This document shows, in pieces, positions 13,454 through 20,449 of a DNA stretch of 21,073 nucleotides (positions are counted from its first letter, which is position 1; the number at the start of each line of letters is the position of its first letter). The notes below the pieces were generated by a model that was given only the letters and a program-made list of their open reading frames with translations, had not been told where the DNA came from and made no database searches. The position numbers and the translations under genes were made by a program. This DNA comes from JAICTV01 sp035634055 (GTDB lineage Bacteria; Planctomycetota; Phycisphaerae; Tepidisphaerales; Tepidisphaeraceae), in assembly GCA_035634055.1 (NCBI GenBank), contig DASQDR010000158.1:1-21073 (forward strand), written 5' to 3'.

Positions 13454-15334
13454 TCAACTCCGACACCACCGCTGCCACATCGACCGGTAGAGCGACTCCA
13501 CGTCCCGCGCAAAGCCCGCCGCATCCATCAGCGGCGAGGCCCGCATTCGGTCCCGCAGCGTCGCCCTGAGCCGCCCCAGCCTCGGTAGATCCTCCGCGAG
13601 CGAGCGGGCGATCTCCACGTACTGCTCCGGCGTGCGCGCCAGCAGCTCGCGGTCGAGCCCGAGGTTTGCCAGCAGGCTCTCGCCGCCCCGGCCGACGCTG
13701 GTCGGGCCGCGCAGGCTCACCACCGGCACGCCCATGAATAGAGCGTCGCAACTGGTCATGTGCCCGTTGTAGGGGAAAGGATCGAGGGCGACGTCCATCT
13801 CCTGGTGCTGGTGGAGGTACTCGCCGCGCGGCCGGCGCGACGTGAAGCGCAGCCGTGCGGGATCGACGCCATGCGCCGCGAACATCTCCCGCAGCCGCCG
13901 GCCGGGGTCGCGCCGCTCCGTCACCGACAGCACCAGCCGCGACGCCGGCACCGCTTGCAGCACGCGCGCCCACAGCGCGACGACCGCCTCGGTCACCTTC
14001 GTCGGGTTGTTCAGTGATCCGAACGTCACCCAGCCGTTCCGCCCCGCCGGCAGATCGCTGACGGGCGGCGCATCGGGATCGTCCGGGTAGCACCAGAAAC
14101 TGTGCGGCAGTCGGACGAGCTGCTCGGCGTTGAACGCCTCAGTCTCGCCCGGCGGGTCGAGGAAGCGGTCGGTGATGCGGTAGTCGATCTGCCGCAGGCC
14201 GGTGGTGGCCGGGTAGCCGATGAACGTCGCCTGCACCGGCGCGGGCCGGAGCGCGAAGACCCGGAGACGGTTGCGGCTCATGTGCAGCGTGAGATCGACC
14301 AGGACGTCGATGCGGTGCTGGCGGATCAGCTCCGCCAACTGGTGGTGCGTCAGGCCGGCGGTCACGTGCCACTGCGCGCCGGCGGCGCGCAGCCGGCGGG
14401 CGATGGCGTCGGAATGGACCGAGTCATCGTAGAAGATCACCTCGAACCGCTCGCGGTCGCCCCCCTCCACGATCGGCAGCATCGACCGCCCCACCGGGTG
14501 CTCGCCGAGGTTGGGCGAGACGTAGCCGACGCGCAGGCGGCGTGCGGGATCCCGGTCGTTCGCCTGAGATCGCGCCGCGACGCCGACTGCGGCAGGCGCG
14601 GACGGCAGCGGCCCAGCCAACGACTCAGGTGCGTGCGACGCCGCGGATGCGACGGAGGGCGCCGACGCCGCGCCTGACGCCGGCGCCGCAGCGCCGGGTG
14701 GCGTGCTCGCCTCCACTTGCTCCGCCCAGCGCCGATGCTCGGCGTGGATCGCCGCAGCGTCCAGCGCGGGGTGAAAGTGCGTTAAGTAGAGCAGGTTGCT
14801 GGGCGCGTACGGGTGGTTCAGATCAGTCGCCCGGCGGAAGGCGGCGATCGCCTCGTCAAGCCGGCCCTGCTCGCGGAGGGCCTCGCCTGAGTTGTTGTGC
14901 GCGTCGGGCGATCGCGGGAAACGCTGCGCCGCGACGGCCGCCGCGACGGCGGCCTCGTCGCTGCGACCGTCCATCAACAGCGCCGCCGCCAGGTTGACGT
15001 GCGGCTCGAGGAAGCCCGCGTCGAGCCGGGCCGCCGCCGCGAACGCCTCGGCCGCCTCGCCCGGCCGCCGCAGCGCCAGCAGCGCGTTGCCGAGGTTGTG
15101 GTGATACTCCGCCTGCGCCGCGTCGATCGCGATCGCCCGGCGGAACAGGTCGATCGCCGCCTCGTGCTTCCCCACCTGCTGCGCCACGATGCCGAGCAGG
15201 TGCAGCGCCGCCGGGTGGTTCGGCACCCGCGCCAGCACCGCGCGGTACGCGCGCTCCGCCTCCGCCAGCTTCCCCTGCCGGTGCAGGGCCAAGCCGCGGT
15301 TGAGCGCGTCGGTAAAAGCAGGATCGGCGGTCAT
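13454..15334 (-). CDS. TPR-containing O-GlcNAc-transferase-like glycosyltransferase (GT41)
   Basis: This 626-residue protein has about five N-terminal TPR repeats (1-175; for example ALNRGLALHRQGKLAEAERAY and EYHHNLGNALLALRRPGEAA). A 55-residue Ala/Ser/Pro linker (209-262) follows, then a GT41 (SPINDLY/OGT-type) catalytic region. RLRVGYVSPNLGEHPVG matches the eukaryotic OGT segment RVGYVSSDFGNHP, with His279 at the catalytic-base position. VTFGSLNNPTK places Lys446 where OGT has its UDP-contacting lysine. DPFPYNGHMTSCDALFMGVP matches the late nucleotide-sugar segment. It probably transfers a sugar from UDP-GlcNAc or a similar donor to a protein recognised by the TPRs, in the cytoplasm. The ATG at 15334 has no clear ribosome binding site. 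It ends 107 bp before the DUF2892-like start. Confidence 0.9.
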   Translation of the reverse strand: MTADPAFTDALNRGLALHRQGKLAEAERAYRAVLARVPNHPAALHLLGIVAQQVGKHEAAIDLFRRAIAIDAAQAEYHHNLGNALLALRRPGEAAEAFAAAARLDAGFLEPHVNLAAALLMDGRSDEAAVAAAVAAQRFPRSPDAHNNSGEALREQGRLDEAIAAFRRATDLNHPYAPSNLLYLTHFHPALDAAAIHAEHRRWAEQVEASTPPGAAAPASGAASAPSVASAASHAPESLAGPLPSAPAAVGVAARSQANDRDPARRLRVGYVSPNLGEHPVGRSMLPIVEGGDRERFEVIFYDDSVHSDAIARRLRAAGAQWHVTAGLTHHQLAELIRQHRIDVLVDLTLHMSRNRLRVFALRPAPVQATFIGYPATTGLRQIDYRITDRFLDPPGETEAFNAEQLVRLPHSFWCYPDDPDAPPVSDLPAGRNGWVTFGSLNNPTKVTEAVVALWARVLQAVPASRLVLSVTERRDPGRRLREMFAAHGVDPARLRFTSRRPRGEYLHQHQEMDVALDPFPYNGHMTSCDALFMGVPVVSLRGPTSVGRGGESLLANLGLDRELLARTPEQYVEIARSLAEDLPRLGRLRATLRDRMRASPLMDAAGFARDVESLYRSMWQRWCRS

Positions 15335-15488
15335 GGCGGTGCGTGGTGGCGCGGCGCGGTGTCGTGCGGTGGGTACAGCCTGCCCGAGCCGCTCCTCGGC
15401 GCCGCGCGGAAGATCGGCGGGTTGGGGTTGCGCCCCCGCGCGCCGAGCGCAATCGTCCGTAAACCGGCCGTGACCCGCGGCGGCGCCG
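15335..15488. other. GC-rich spacer
   Basis: The 154 bp between the unrecognised membrane-protein gene and the glycosyltransferase gene hold no open frame I can support, no clear promoter on the minus strand and no terminator with a T-run. Confidence 0.4.
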
Positions 15489-15956
15489 TCACCCGTGCCG
15501 ATCCTCCATCCGGGTCATGAGCTGCGACGCGGCCGCGGCGGCGAGGCCACCGAGCGTGTAATAGGCGATGGTCATTCCCTTCACCCGCGGCGTCAGCCCG
15601 CGGGGGGCGCGGCCGAGCCCGAGCACCGGCGGGAGCAGCACCGCCCCGACGCCGGCGAGCAGCCCCAGCACGAGCCCGCGTCGCCACGCGCGTGGGCCGG
15701 TGCCGACCAGCGCGTAGTAGAGCGAGTTGCTCGCCAGGTCGCCCCCGAGGGCCATGCGGTGGAGCGTGCGCCGGTGCGGCGGCACGCGGCCGGCAGCGCG
15801 GAACATGGCCGCGATCCCGCGCTCGCCCAGCACGTCCATGCGCGGCGCGCGGGTCGTCAGCCGCCGCGTGGTCTCGTGGATCGCCGTCACCGCCACCGCC
15901 CCGGCCATGCCGGCGGCCAGCGACGTCGCCATCTTCTGTGCCTGATCGGTTGCCAT
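15489..15956 (-). CDS. Unrecognised membrane protein (155 residues)
   Basis: I do not recognise a named family. The frame begins MATDQAQKMATSLAAGMAGA and shows a first hydrophobic segment at 11-27, followed by conserved-looking charged words IHETTRRL, APRMDVLGERG and HRRTLHRMALGGDLASN. Two stronger hydrophobic segments follow at 93-115 (RGLVLGLLAGVGAVLLPPV) and 128-147. The alternation of membrane segments with a His/Arg-rich middle suggests a small inner-membrane protein. A weak TACCTT box lies 7 nt before the ATG at 15956 and might be a leaderless-type -10. Downstream is the glycosyltransferase gene on the same strand, 154 bp away. Confidence 0.65.
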   Translation of the reverse strand: MATDQAQKMATSLAAGMAGAVAVTAIHETTRRLTTRAPRMDVLGERGIAAMFRAAGRVPPHRRTLHRMALGGDLASNSLYYALVGTGPRAWRRGLVLGLLAGVGAVLLPPVLGLGRAPRGLTPRVKGMTIAYYTLGGLAAAAASQLMTRMEDRHG

Positions 15957-16038
15957 GCGTGCGAAGGTATCGCGCGCGGGCGCGACGGGGAACGGCCGGC
16001 GTGATGGGGTTGCCGTTGATGCGCTCGCCGCGCGTCCG

Positions 16039-17043
16039 CTACCGCCACGCCGGCACGGCCACGTCGGTCATCATCAGCACGCCGGGCGGCGCCTTGAGCA
16101 CGCGCGGGACGGCGTTGACCAGCGACGCAACCGTGGCGTGGTCGCCGGCGACGCCGCCGTTCAGCCGCATCTCCAGCGGCGGCTGGCCGGTGATCTTGAC
16201 GGCGTCGTGCGGGTCGCGCGCGCCCAAGTACATCTTCAGGTCCATGTGCACGCGCTGCGCGTCGCCGACCCGGCCGACCACCTGCTGGTGGATGCCGCAG
16301 CACTGGCCCTTCTTCACGCTGTAAAACTGCGTCGTGATGTCATACGCGGCGACGACCGGCTCGAACAGCTCGTACGTTTCGGTGAACTGCCACCCCATGG
16401 CGTGGCCGATCAGGGCGAGCGATTCGAGGAATCCGGCGTGGCCGGCCTTTCCTTCCGCGAAAAGGCGGCGCATTTCATCCGGCTGCAGGCCGGAGCCGAT
16501 CTTCTTCTGGAGCGGCATGCGGCGCGTGGAGGCGTCCACCACGCGCTCCACGTAGATGTGATCCACCGTGCGCGACACGCCGGTAAGGCAGACCGGCAGC
16601 ACGTCCATCACGAAGCCGGGGTTGACCCCCGTGCCCAGCACCCGCGCCCCGGTGCGCCGACAGAGCGCGTCCAACGCGTCGGCCAGTTGCGGGGCGCGGA
16701 AGCGCGGGACGAGCAGCTCCTCGCACGAGCTGACCACGCTCACCCCGCGCTCCGCCATCGGCGTGATCTGCCCGATCGCCACGTCCGCCTTGGAGCCGGC
16801 GGTGTGCAGCACGACGTCCGGCTTGGCGCGGTCCGCCAGCTCGGCGAACGTCGCATGCACCCCCGCGCCGCCGAGGGCGGTGACGCCGGTCACGTCGGCC
16901 AGCGTCTTTCCGGTCTTCGCAGGGTCGATGTCCACGCCACCGACGACCTCGATCCACGGCTTCTCGGCCGCCAGCTTGATCGACTCGATCCCGATCGGCC
17001 CCAGGCCAAACTGCGCGACCTTAATCTTCACGGTCTTCTCCAT
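16039..17043 (-). CDS. DapB-like NAD(P)-binding dehydrogenase (2,4-diaminopentanoate-dehydrogenase-like)
   Basis: This 334-residue protein has an N-terminal Rossmann fold, IKVAQFGLGPIGIESIKLAA (GxGxxG at 13-18), and a second-half motif GTGVNPGFVMDVLP (137-150). Both are typical of the dihydrodipicolinate-reductase-like group that includes 2,4-diaminopentanoate dehydrogenase. VVSSCEELLVPRFR (103-116) is another family-like segment. It lacks the short DapB length and the usual lysine-pathway neighbours, so it is not called dapB. The ATG at 17043 is used. A GTG at 17031 (giving MKIKVAQF) has a GGAG 6 nt upstream and also fits the expected N-terminus, so the true start may be 12 bp shorter. The 82 bp between it and the next gene on the strand hold nothing clear. 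Confidence 0.82.
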   Translation of the reverse strand: MEKTVKIKVAQFGLGPIGIESIKLAAEKPWIEVVGGVDIDPAKTGKTLADVTGVTALGGAGVHATFAELADRAKPDVVLHTAGSKADVAIGQITPMAERGVSVVSSCEELLVPRFRAPQLADALDALCRRTGARVLGTGVNPGFVMDVLPVCLTGVSRTVDHIYVERVVDASTRRMPLQKKIGSGLQPDEMRRLFAEGKAGHAGFLESLALIGHAMGWQFTETYELFEPVVAAYDITTQFYSVKKGQCCGIHQQVVGRVGDAQRVHMDLKMYLGARDPHDAVKITGQPPLEMRLNGGVAGDHATVASLVNAVPRVLKAPPGVLMMTDVAVPAWR

Positions 17044-17057
17044 TAGCACTGATCCGA

Positions 17058-17177
17058 CCACGAAGTCACGAATCGCACGAAGCGGGCCACCTAGCCCTCC
17101 ATCGCGGCGCACTGGTCGAAGCGAGGAAGAGCCGTGCAGCACGGCGGAATTGCTTCGTGCCTTCGTGGCTTCGGTGG
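17058..17177. repeat. Inverted repeat of CACGAAG octamer units
   Basis: The left arm (17058-17083) reads CCACGAAG, TCACGAAT, CGCACGAAG. The right arm (17152-17177) is its approximate complement with units CTTCGTGC, CTTCGTGG, CTTCGGTGG. A separate perfect hairpin, GCCGTGC-A-GCACGGC (17131-17145), sits between. The unit and period of 8 match the 6301-6437 element, so these are probably two copies of one repeat family. It fills the 141 bp between the SIS gene and the DapB-like gene. Confidence 0.75.
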
Positions 17178-17184
17178 TCCATCT

Positions 17185-18204
17185 TCATCCCACGAACTCG
17201 TTGCCAACCTTGCGAGCGCGTACCGGCTTGTCGAGGTTGATCCCGAGCTTCACCCCGACCTCCACCAGGATGTTCCAGCCGGCGGCCATCATGACGTAGG
17301 GTTGCAGCTCGCTTGCGGGAACGACCACGCCGGGGAAGCGCGTCGGCGCGGTGGAGACGGTGATGACCGTCAGGCCGACGCCGGCGACCAGCACGTCGTG
17401 GAACTTGCCCAGGCTGTCCTCGTACGGGTCGATCCAGATGACGACGTCGTCGGCGCCCATGACTTCTTCGATCCCGTGGACGGCGTAGGTGCCTTCCAAG
17501 AAGTCGCTCTTCTTGCGGGTGATCTCGTTGGTCTTCAGCGCCAGCTCCTCGGCGACGCCGTCGTTGCGGCCGGCGAAGTAGATCGTGCCGGCGCGGGCGA
17601 TCTTGTCGACCAGCGCCGGATCAATCGGCACGGTCAGCGCGGCGCGGACGTCGTCGGCCAATTGCCTGAGCCGCTTGCCGAGCAGCGGGATGCCGCACGC
17701 GTGCTCGAGCATCGCGTGGTAGAACAGGGCCTGCTCGACCACGCTCTTGGTCGCGGCCACCGCGCCCTCGGGGCCGCACTTCAGCACGTAGCACTTCTCG
17801 GCCAGCTCGGCGAGCCTGCCGCCGTCGGCGGCGGCCGTCAGGCCGTATCGGTGGGCGTTCCCCTTGGATTTCAGATCCTGAAACAGCTTGATCACCTCCG
17901 ACGTTTTGCCGGAATTGGAGGCGGCGAAGACGGCCCAGTTGGCCAGGTCGTATTCCTGCGCCTGCCGCCCCGCCTCGGTGTGCAGCGCGATGGGCCAGTT
18001 CATCCGCCGGGCGGTGGCGATCGCGTTCTTTGCGGGGAAGATCCGGCTGGAACCCTCGCCGGTCAGCAGCAGCCGCCCCACCTGTGCGATCGCCCGCCCG
18101 GTGTCGCGCCCCTGGTCCGCGGGAAAGCTCGCGATGACATCGACGGTCGCGAGCATGTCGCGGACGAGGCCGAAGCCGGCGTACCTGGCGTCACTGAGGT
18201 TCAT
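17185..18204 (-). CDS. Double-SIS sugar isomerase (GlmS isomerase-domain-like)
   Basis: This 339-residue protein has two SIS (sugar isomerase) domains and no glutaminase domain. SIS 1: LLLTGEGSSRIFPAKNA (46-62) and the phosphosugar loop AASNSGKTSEVIKLF (94-108), like the SxSGET loop of GlmS. EGAVAATKSVVEQALFYHAM (146-165) follows. SIS 2: IYFAGRNDGVAEELALKTNEI (208-228), where Glu227 matches the catalytic glutamate of the GlmS isomerase domain, and YAVHGIEEVM, where His243 matches its ring-opening histidine. It may isomerise or deaminate an amino-sugar phosphate in the cytoplasm; AgaS-like activity is an alternative. The frame is open far upstream into mnmG, but the ATG at 18204 begins the recognisable domain. 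No strong ribosome binding site is visible. Confidence 0.85.
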   Translation of the reverse strand: MNLSDARYAGFGLVRDMLATVDVIASFPADQGRDTGRAIAQVGRLLLTGEGSSRIFPAKNAIATARRMNWPIALHTEAGRQAQEYDLANWAVFAASNSGKTSEVIKLFQDLKSKGNAHRYGLTAAADGGRLAELAEKCYVLKCGPEGAVAATKSVVEQALFYHAMLEHACGIPLLGKRLRQLADDVRAALTVPIDPALVDKIARAGTIYFAGRNDGVAEELALKTNEITRKKSDFLEGTYAVHGIEEVMGADDVVIWIDPYEDSLGKFHDVLVAGVGLTVITVSTAPTRFPGVVVPASELQPYVMMAAGWNILVEVGVKLGINLDKPVRARKVGNEFVG

Positions 18205-18361
18205 GCGGCGTATCTTCGAAGTAGCGCGAGGCACGTCAAGGATCGCGACCCGGAGAGGAACGGCGCGGCGCGAACCTGCGCGGGCGCCGGAAGCTGAACC
18301 GGGGGAAAGAACGCCGCTCACGACGCCGCGCCGCGCGACGCGACACGACACGACCCGCGCC
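18205..18361. other. GC-rich spacer between SIS gene and mnmG
   Basis: These 157 bp contain a short CGACACGACACGAC-type microrepeat near 18339-18353 and nothing else I can name: no T-run terminator after mnmG and no clear promoter for the SIS gene. Confidence 0.4.
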
Positions 18362-20341
18362 TTAACCTGCGGCGCGGTCGCAGCGGTCGAGGTGCACCGC
18401 CAGCAGGGTGACGTCCGCCGGGGTGATGCCGCTGATGCGAAGCGCCTGGCCGAGGCTGCGCGGGGTGAACTTGGCGAGCTTCTGGCGGGCCTCGTTGCGC
18501 AGGCCGAGCACGCGGGCGTAGTCGACGCTGGCGGGGATGAGCTTGTCCTCGAGCTGCGCGAAGCGCTCGATCGCCTTATCCTGGCGGGCGATGTAGCCGG
18601 CATACTTGGCGCGGATCTCGACCAGCCGGCCGACGTCGCGCGGCACGGGCGCCAGAACCGGCACCGCGCGGACCAGGTCGTCCCAACTGCTCTCAGGGCG
18701 GCGGAGCAGGTCGAACGCGGTGGCGTCACCGACGCGGGCGGACCGCAGCGCCGCGACCGCAGCATCGATCGCGTCGCGCCGGGCGGTGAAGCGCGCCATG
18801 CGGCCGTCGCCCACCAGGCCGATCGCGCGGCCGATGGGCGTGAGGCGCTCGTCGGCGTTGTCGGCGCGCAGGTGCAGGCGGTGCTCGGCCCGCGAGGTGA
18901 ACATCCGGTACGGCTCGGTCGGCGGCTTGGTCACCAGGTCGTCGATCAGCACGCCGATGTATGCCTGATCGCGGCGGAGGACGAAGTCGCCGTCGCTGCT
19001 CGCGCCCGCGGCGCCACCCGCGCCCTCCGCGGGGCTGCCCGCGGTGCCGCCGGCGGCCCCACCACGGGCCGCGTAGCGCGCGGCGTTAATGCCGGCGATG
19101 AGCCCCTGCGCGGCCGCCTCCTCGTAGCCGCTGGTGCCGTTGATCTGCCCCGCCAGGAACAGCCCGCGCACGCGCTTCGTCTCCAGCGTAGCGCGGATCT
19201 GCGTCGGCCAGACCATGTCGTACTCCACGGCGTAACCGTGGCGGAGGATCGCGGCGCGCTCCAGGCCGGGGATAAGCGCGATCACCTGCTCCTGCACGTC
19301 TGCCGGCAGCGAGGTGCTGATGCCGTTGCAGTAAATCTCGTCGGTCTCCAACCCCTCCGGCTCGAGGAAGATGTGATGGCTCGGCTTGTCGGCGAAGCGA
19401 ACCACCTTGTCCTCGATGCTCGGGCAGTAGCGCGGCCCGGTCGAGGCGATCTGGCCGGAGTACATCGGGGCGCGGTGGAGGTTGGCGCGGATGATGTCGT
19501 GGATCGCCTCGTTCGTCGCGCCCAGCCAGCAATGCACCTGCCGGAGCGCCGGGCGGAACGGTTCGGCCGCGTACTCGTTGAGGAACGAGAACGGCGCGGC
19601 CTCCGCATCGCCTGGCTGGAGTTCGAAGCGGTCGAAGTCGATGGTGTTACGGTCGAGCCGCGGCGGCGTGCCGGTCTTGAGCCGCCCGAGCTCGAGTCCG
19701 AGCCTTTCGAGACAGCCGGAGAGGCCGCGCGAGGCGGATTCGCCGACGCGACCGCCCTCAATCTGTCGCTCACCGGTGTGCATGAGCGCGCGGAGGAAGG
19801 TGCCGGTGGTGACGATAACCGCGCGGCAGCGCAGTTTGCTTCCGTCGGCGAGCGTCACACCCATGACGCGCCGGCAACCCGTGGCATCGCGGCTGCTGGC
19901 GCCGTTTGCGTCCTCTGTCCCTTTGTCGCTTCGTCGCTCCGGCGCTCCGTCGCTCTCCGCCTCGATCTCCGCAACTTCACCGCGGACGATCTCCAGGTTC
20001 GCGCACGTCGCCAGCAGCCGTTGCACTTCGCGCGCGTAGCGATACTTGTCCGCCTGTGCGCGCGGGCCCCACACGGCCGGGCCCTTGGAGCGGTTGAGCA
20101 TGCGGAACTGGATGCCGGTGGCGTCGATAGCGAGGCCCATCACGCCGCCGAGGGCGTCGATCTCGCGGACCATCTGCCCCTTGGCCAGCCCGCCGATGGC
20201 CGGGTTGCAGGACATCGCGCCGATCTTGTTCGCGTCGAGGGTGACGAGCGCAACGCGCGCCCCGAGGCGCGACGCCGCCCACGCCGCCTCCGCGCCGGCG
20301 TGCCCGCCGCCGATCACGATAATGTCATAGTCGCAGTTCAC
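18362..20341 (-). CDS. mnmG: tRNA uridine 5-carboxymethylaminomethyl modification enzyme MnmG
   Basis: This FAD enzyme works with MnmE (not in the window) to modify U34 of certain tRNAs. In the 659-residue form it has DIIVIGGGHAGAEAAW, SCNPAIGGLAKGQMVREIDA, GIQFRMLNRSKGPAVWGPRAQ, GTFLRALMHTGERQIEGGR, LKTGTPPRLD, GLFLAGQINGTSGYEEAAAQG, EPYRMFTSRAEHRL and the C-terminal LGQALRISGITPADVTLL. Start: GTG at 20341 (MNCDYDIIVIGGG) is preferred; a TTG at 20362 would add seven residues; there is no ATG. Two insertions relative to the E. coli protein stand out. One is of about 25 hydrophilic residues, encoded by an octamer tandem array (19917-19956). The other is of about 20 Gly/Ala residues just before DFVLRRDQAYIGVLIDDL. 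Otherwise the enzyme looks intact. Confidence 0.95.
   Translation of the reverse strand: MNCDYDIIVIGGGHAGAEAAWAASRLGARVALVTLDANKIGAMSCNPAIGGLAKGQMVREIDALGGVMGLAIDATGIQFRMLNRSKGPAVWGPRAQADKYRYAREVQRLLATCANLEIVRGEVAEIEAESDGAPERRSDKGTEDANGASSRDATGCRRVMGVTLADGSKLRCRAVIVTTGTFLRALMHTGERQIEGGRVGESASRGLSGCLERLGLELGRLKTGTPPRLDRNTIDFDRFELQPGDAEAAPFSFLNEYAAEPFRPALRQVHCWLGATNEAIHDIIRANLHRAPMYSGQIASTGPRYCPSIEDKVVRFADKPSHHIFLEPEGLETDEIYCNGISTSLPADVQEQVIALIPGLERAAILRHGYAVEYDMVWPTQIRATLETKRVRGLFLAGQINGTSGYEEAAAQGLIAGINAARYAARGGAAGGTAGSPAEGAGGAAGASSDGDFVLRRDQAYIGVLIDDLVTKPPTEPYRMFTSRAEHRLHLRADNADERLTPIGRAIGLVGDGRMARFTARRDAIDAAVAALRSARVGDATAFDLLRRPESSWDDLVRAVPVLAPVPRDVGRLVEIRAKYAGYIARQDKAIERFAQLEDKLIPASVDYARVLGLRNEARQKLAKFTPRSLGQALRISGITPADVTLLAVHLDRCDRAAG
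19917..19956 (-). repeat. Period-8 tandem array inside mnmG
   Basis: Five octamers in exact register on the plus strand: GTCCCTTT, GTCGCTTC, GTCGCTCC, GGCGCTCC, GTCGCTCT. On the coding strand the unit is GAAGCGAC-like, close to the intergenic GGCACGAA family. It encodes PERRSDKGTED, part of an extra loop between the strands EVAEIEAE and RRVMGVTLADG. Confidence 0.85.
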
Positions 20342-20432
20342 GTCTGAATTCGAGGGAGTCAACGCGACGCAGGGGGCAGAGGACGCGGGGCACCAGCGAT
20401 CCGCCGCCGTGCGCCTGCCCCTCGGCCCTCGC

Positions 20433-20445
20433 GGTGCTTCGCACC
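20433..20445 (-). other. Small hairpin after the UDP-sugar dehydrogenase gene
   Basis: GGTGC-TTC-GCACC forms a 5-bp stem starting 5 nt after the TAA stop of the dehydrogenase. No T-run follows, so termination by the intrinsic mechanism is doubtful. The remaining ~90 bp to the mnmG start show no clear promoter. Confidence 0.4.
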
Positions 20446-20449
20446 AATC

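Noticed and set aside
13347..14093. N-terminal extension of the DUF2892-like protein
   Set aside because: Antisense-like Arg/Ala-rich sequence overlapping the glycosyltransferase gene; the canonical Shine-Dalgarno before 13346 fixes the start.
17888..20347. Very long open frame on the plus strand opposite mnmG and the SIS gene
   Set aside because: It is antisense to two well-supported genes, has Arg/Ala/Val-rich composition typical of a GC-rich shadow frame and no recognisable domain.
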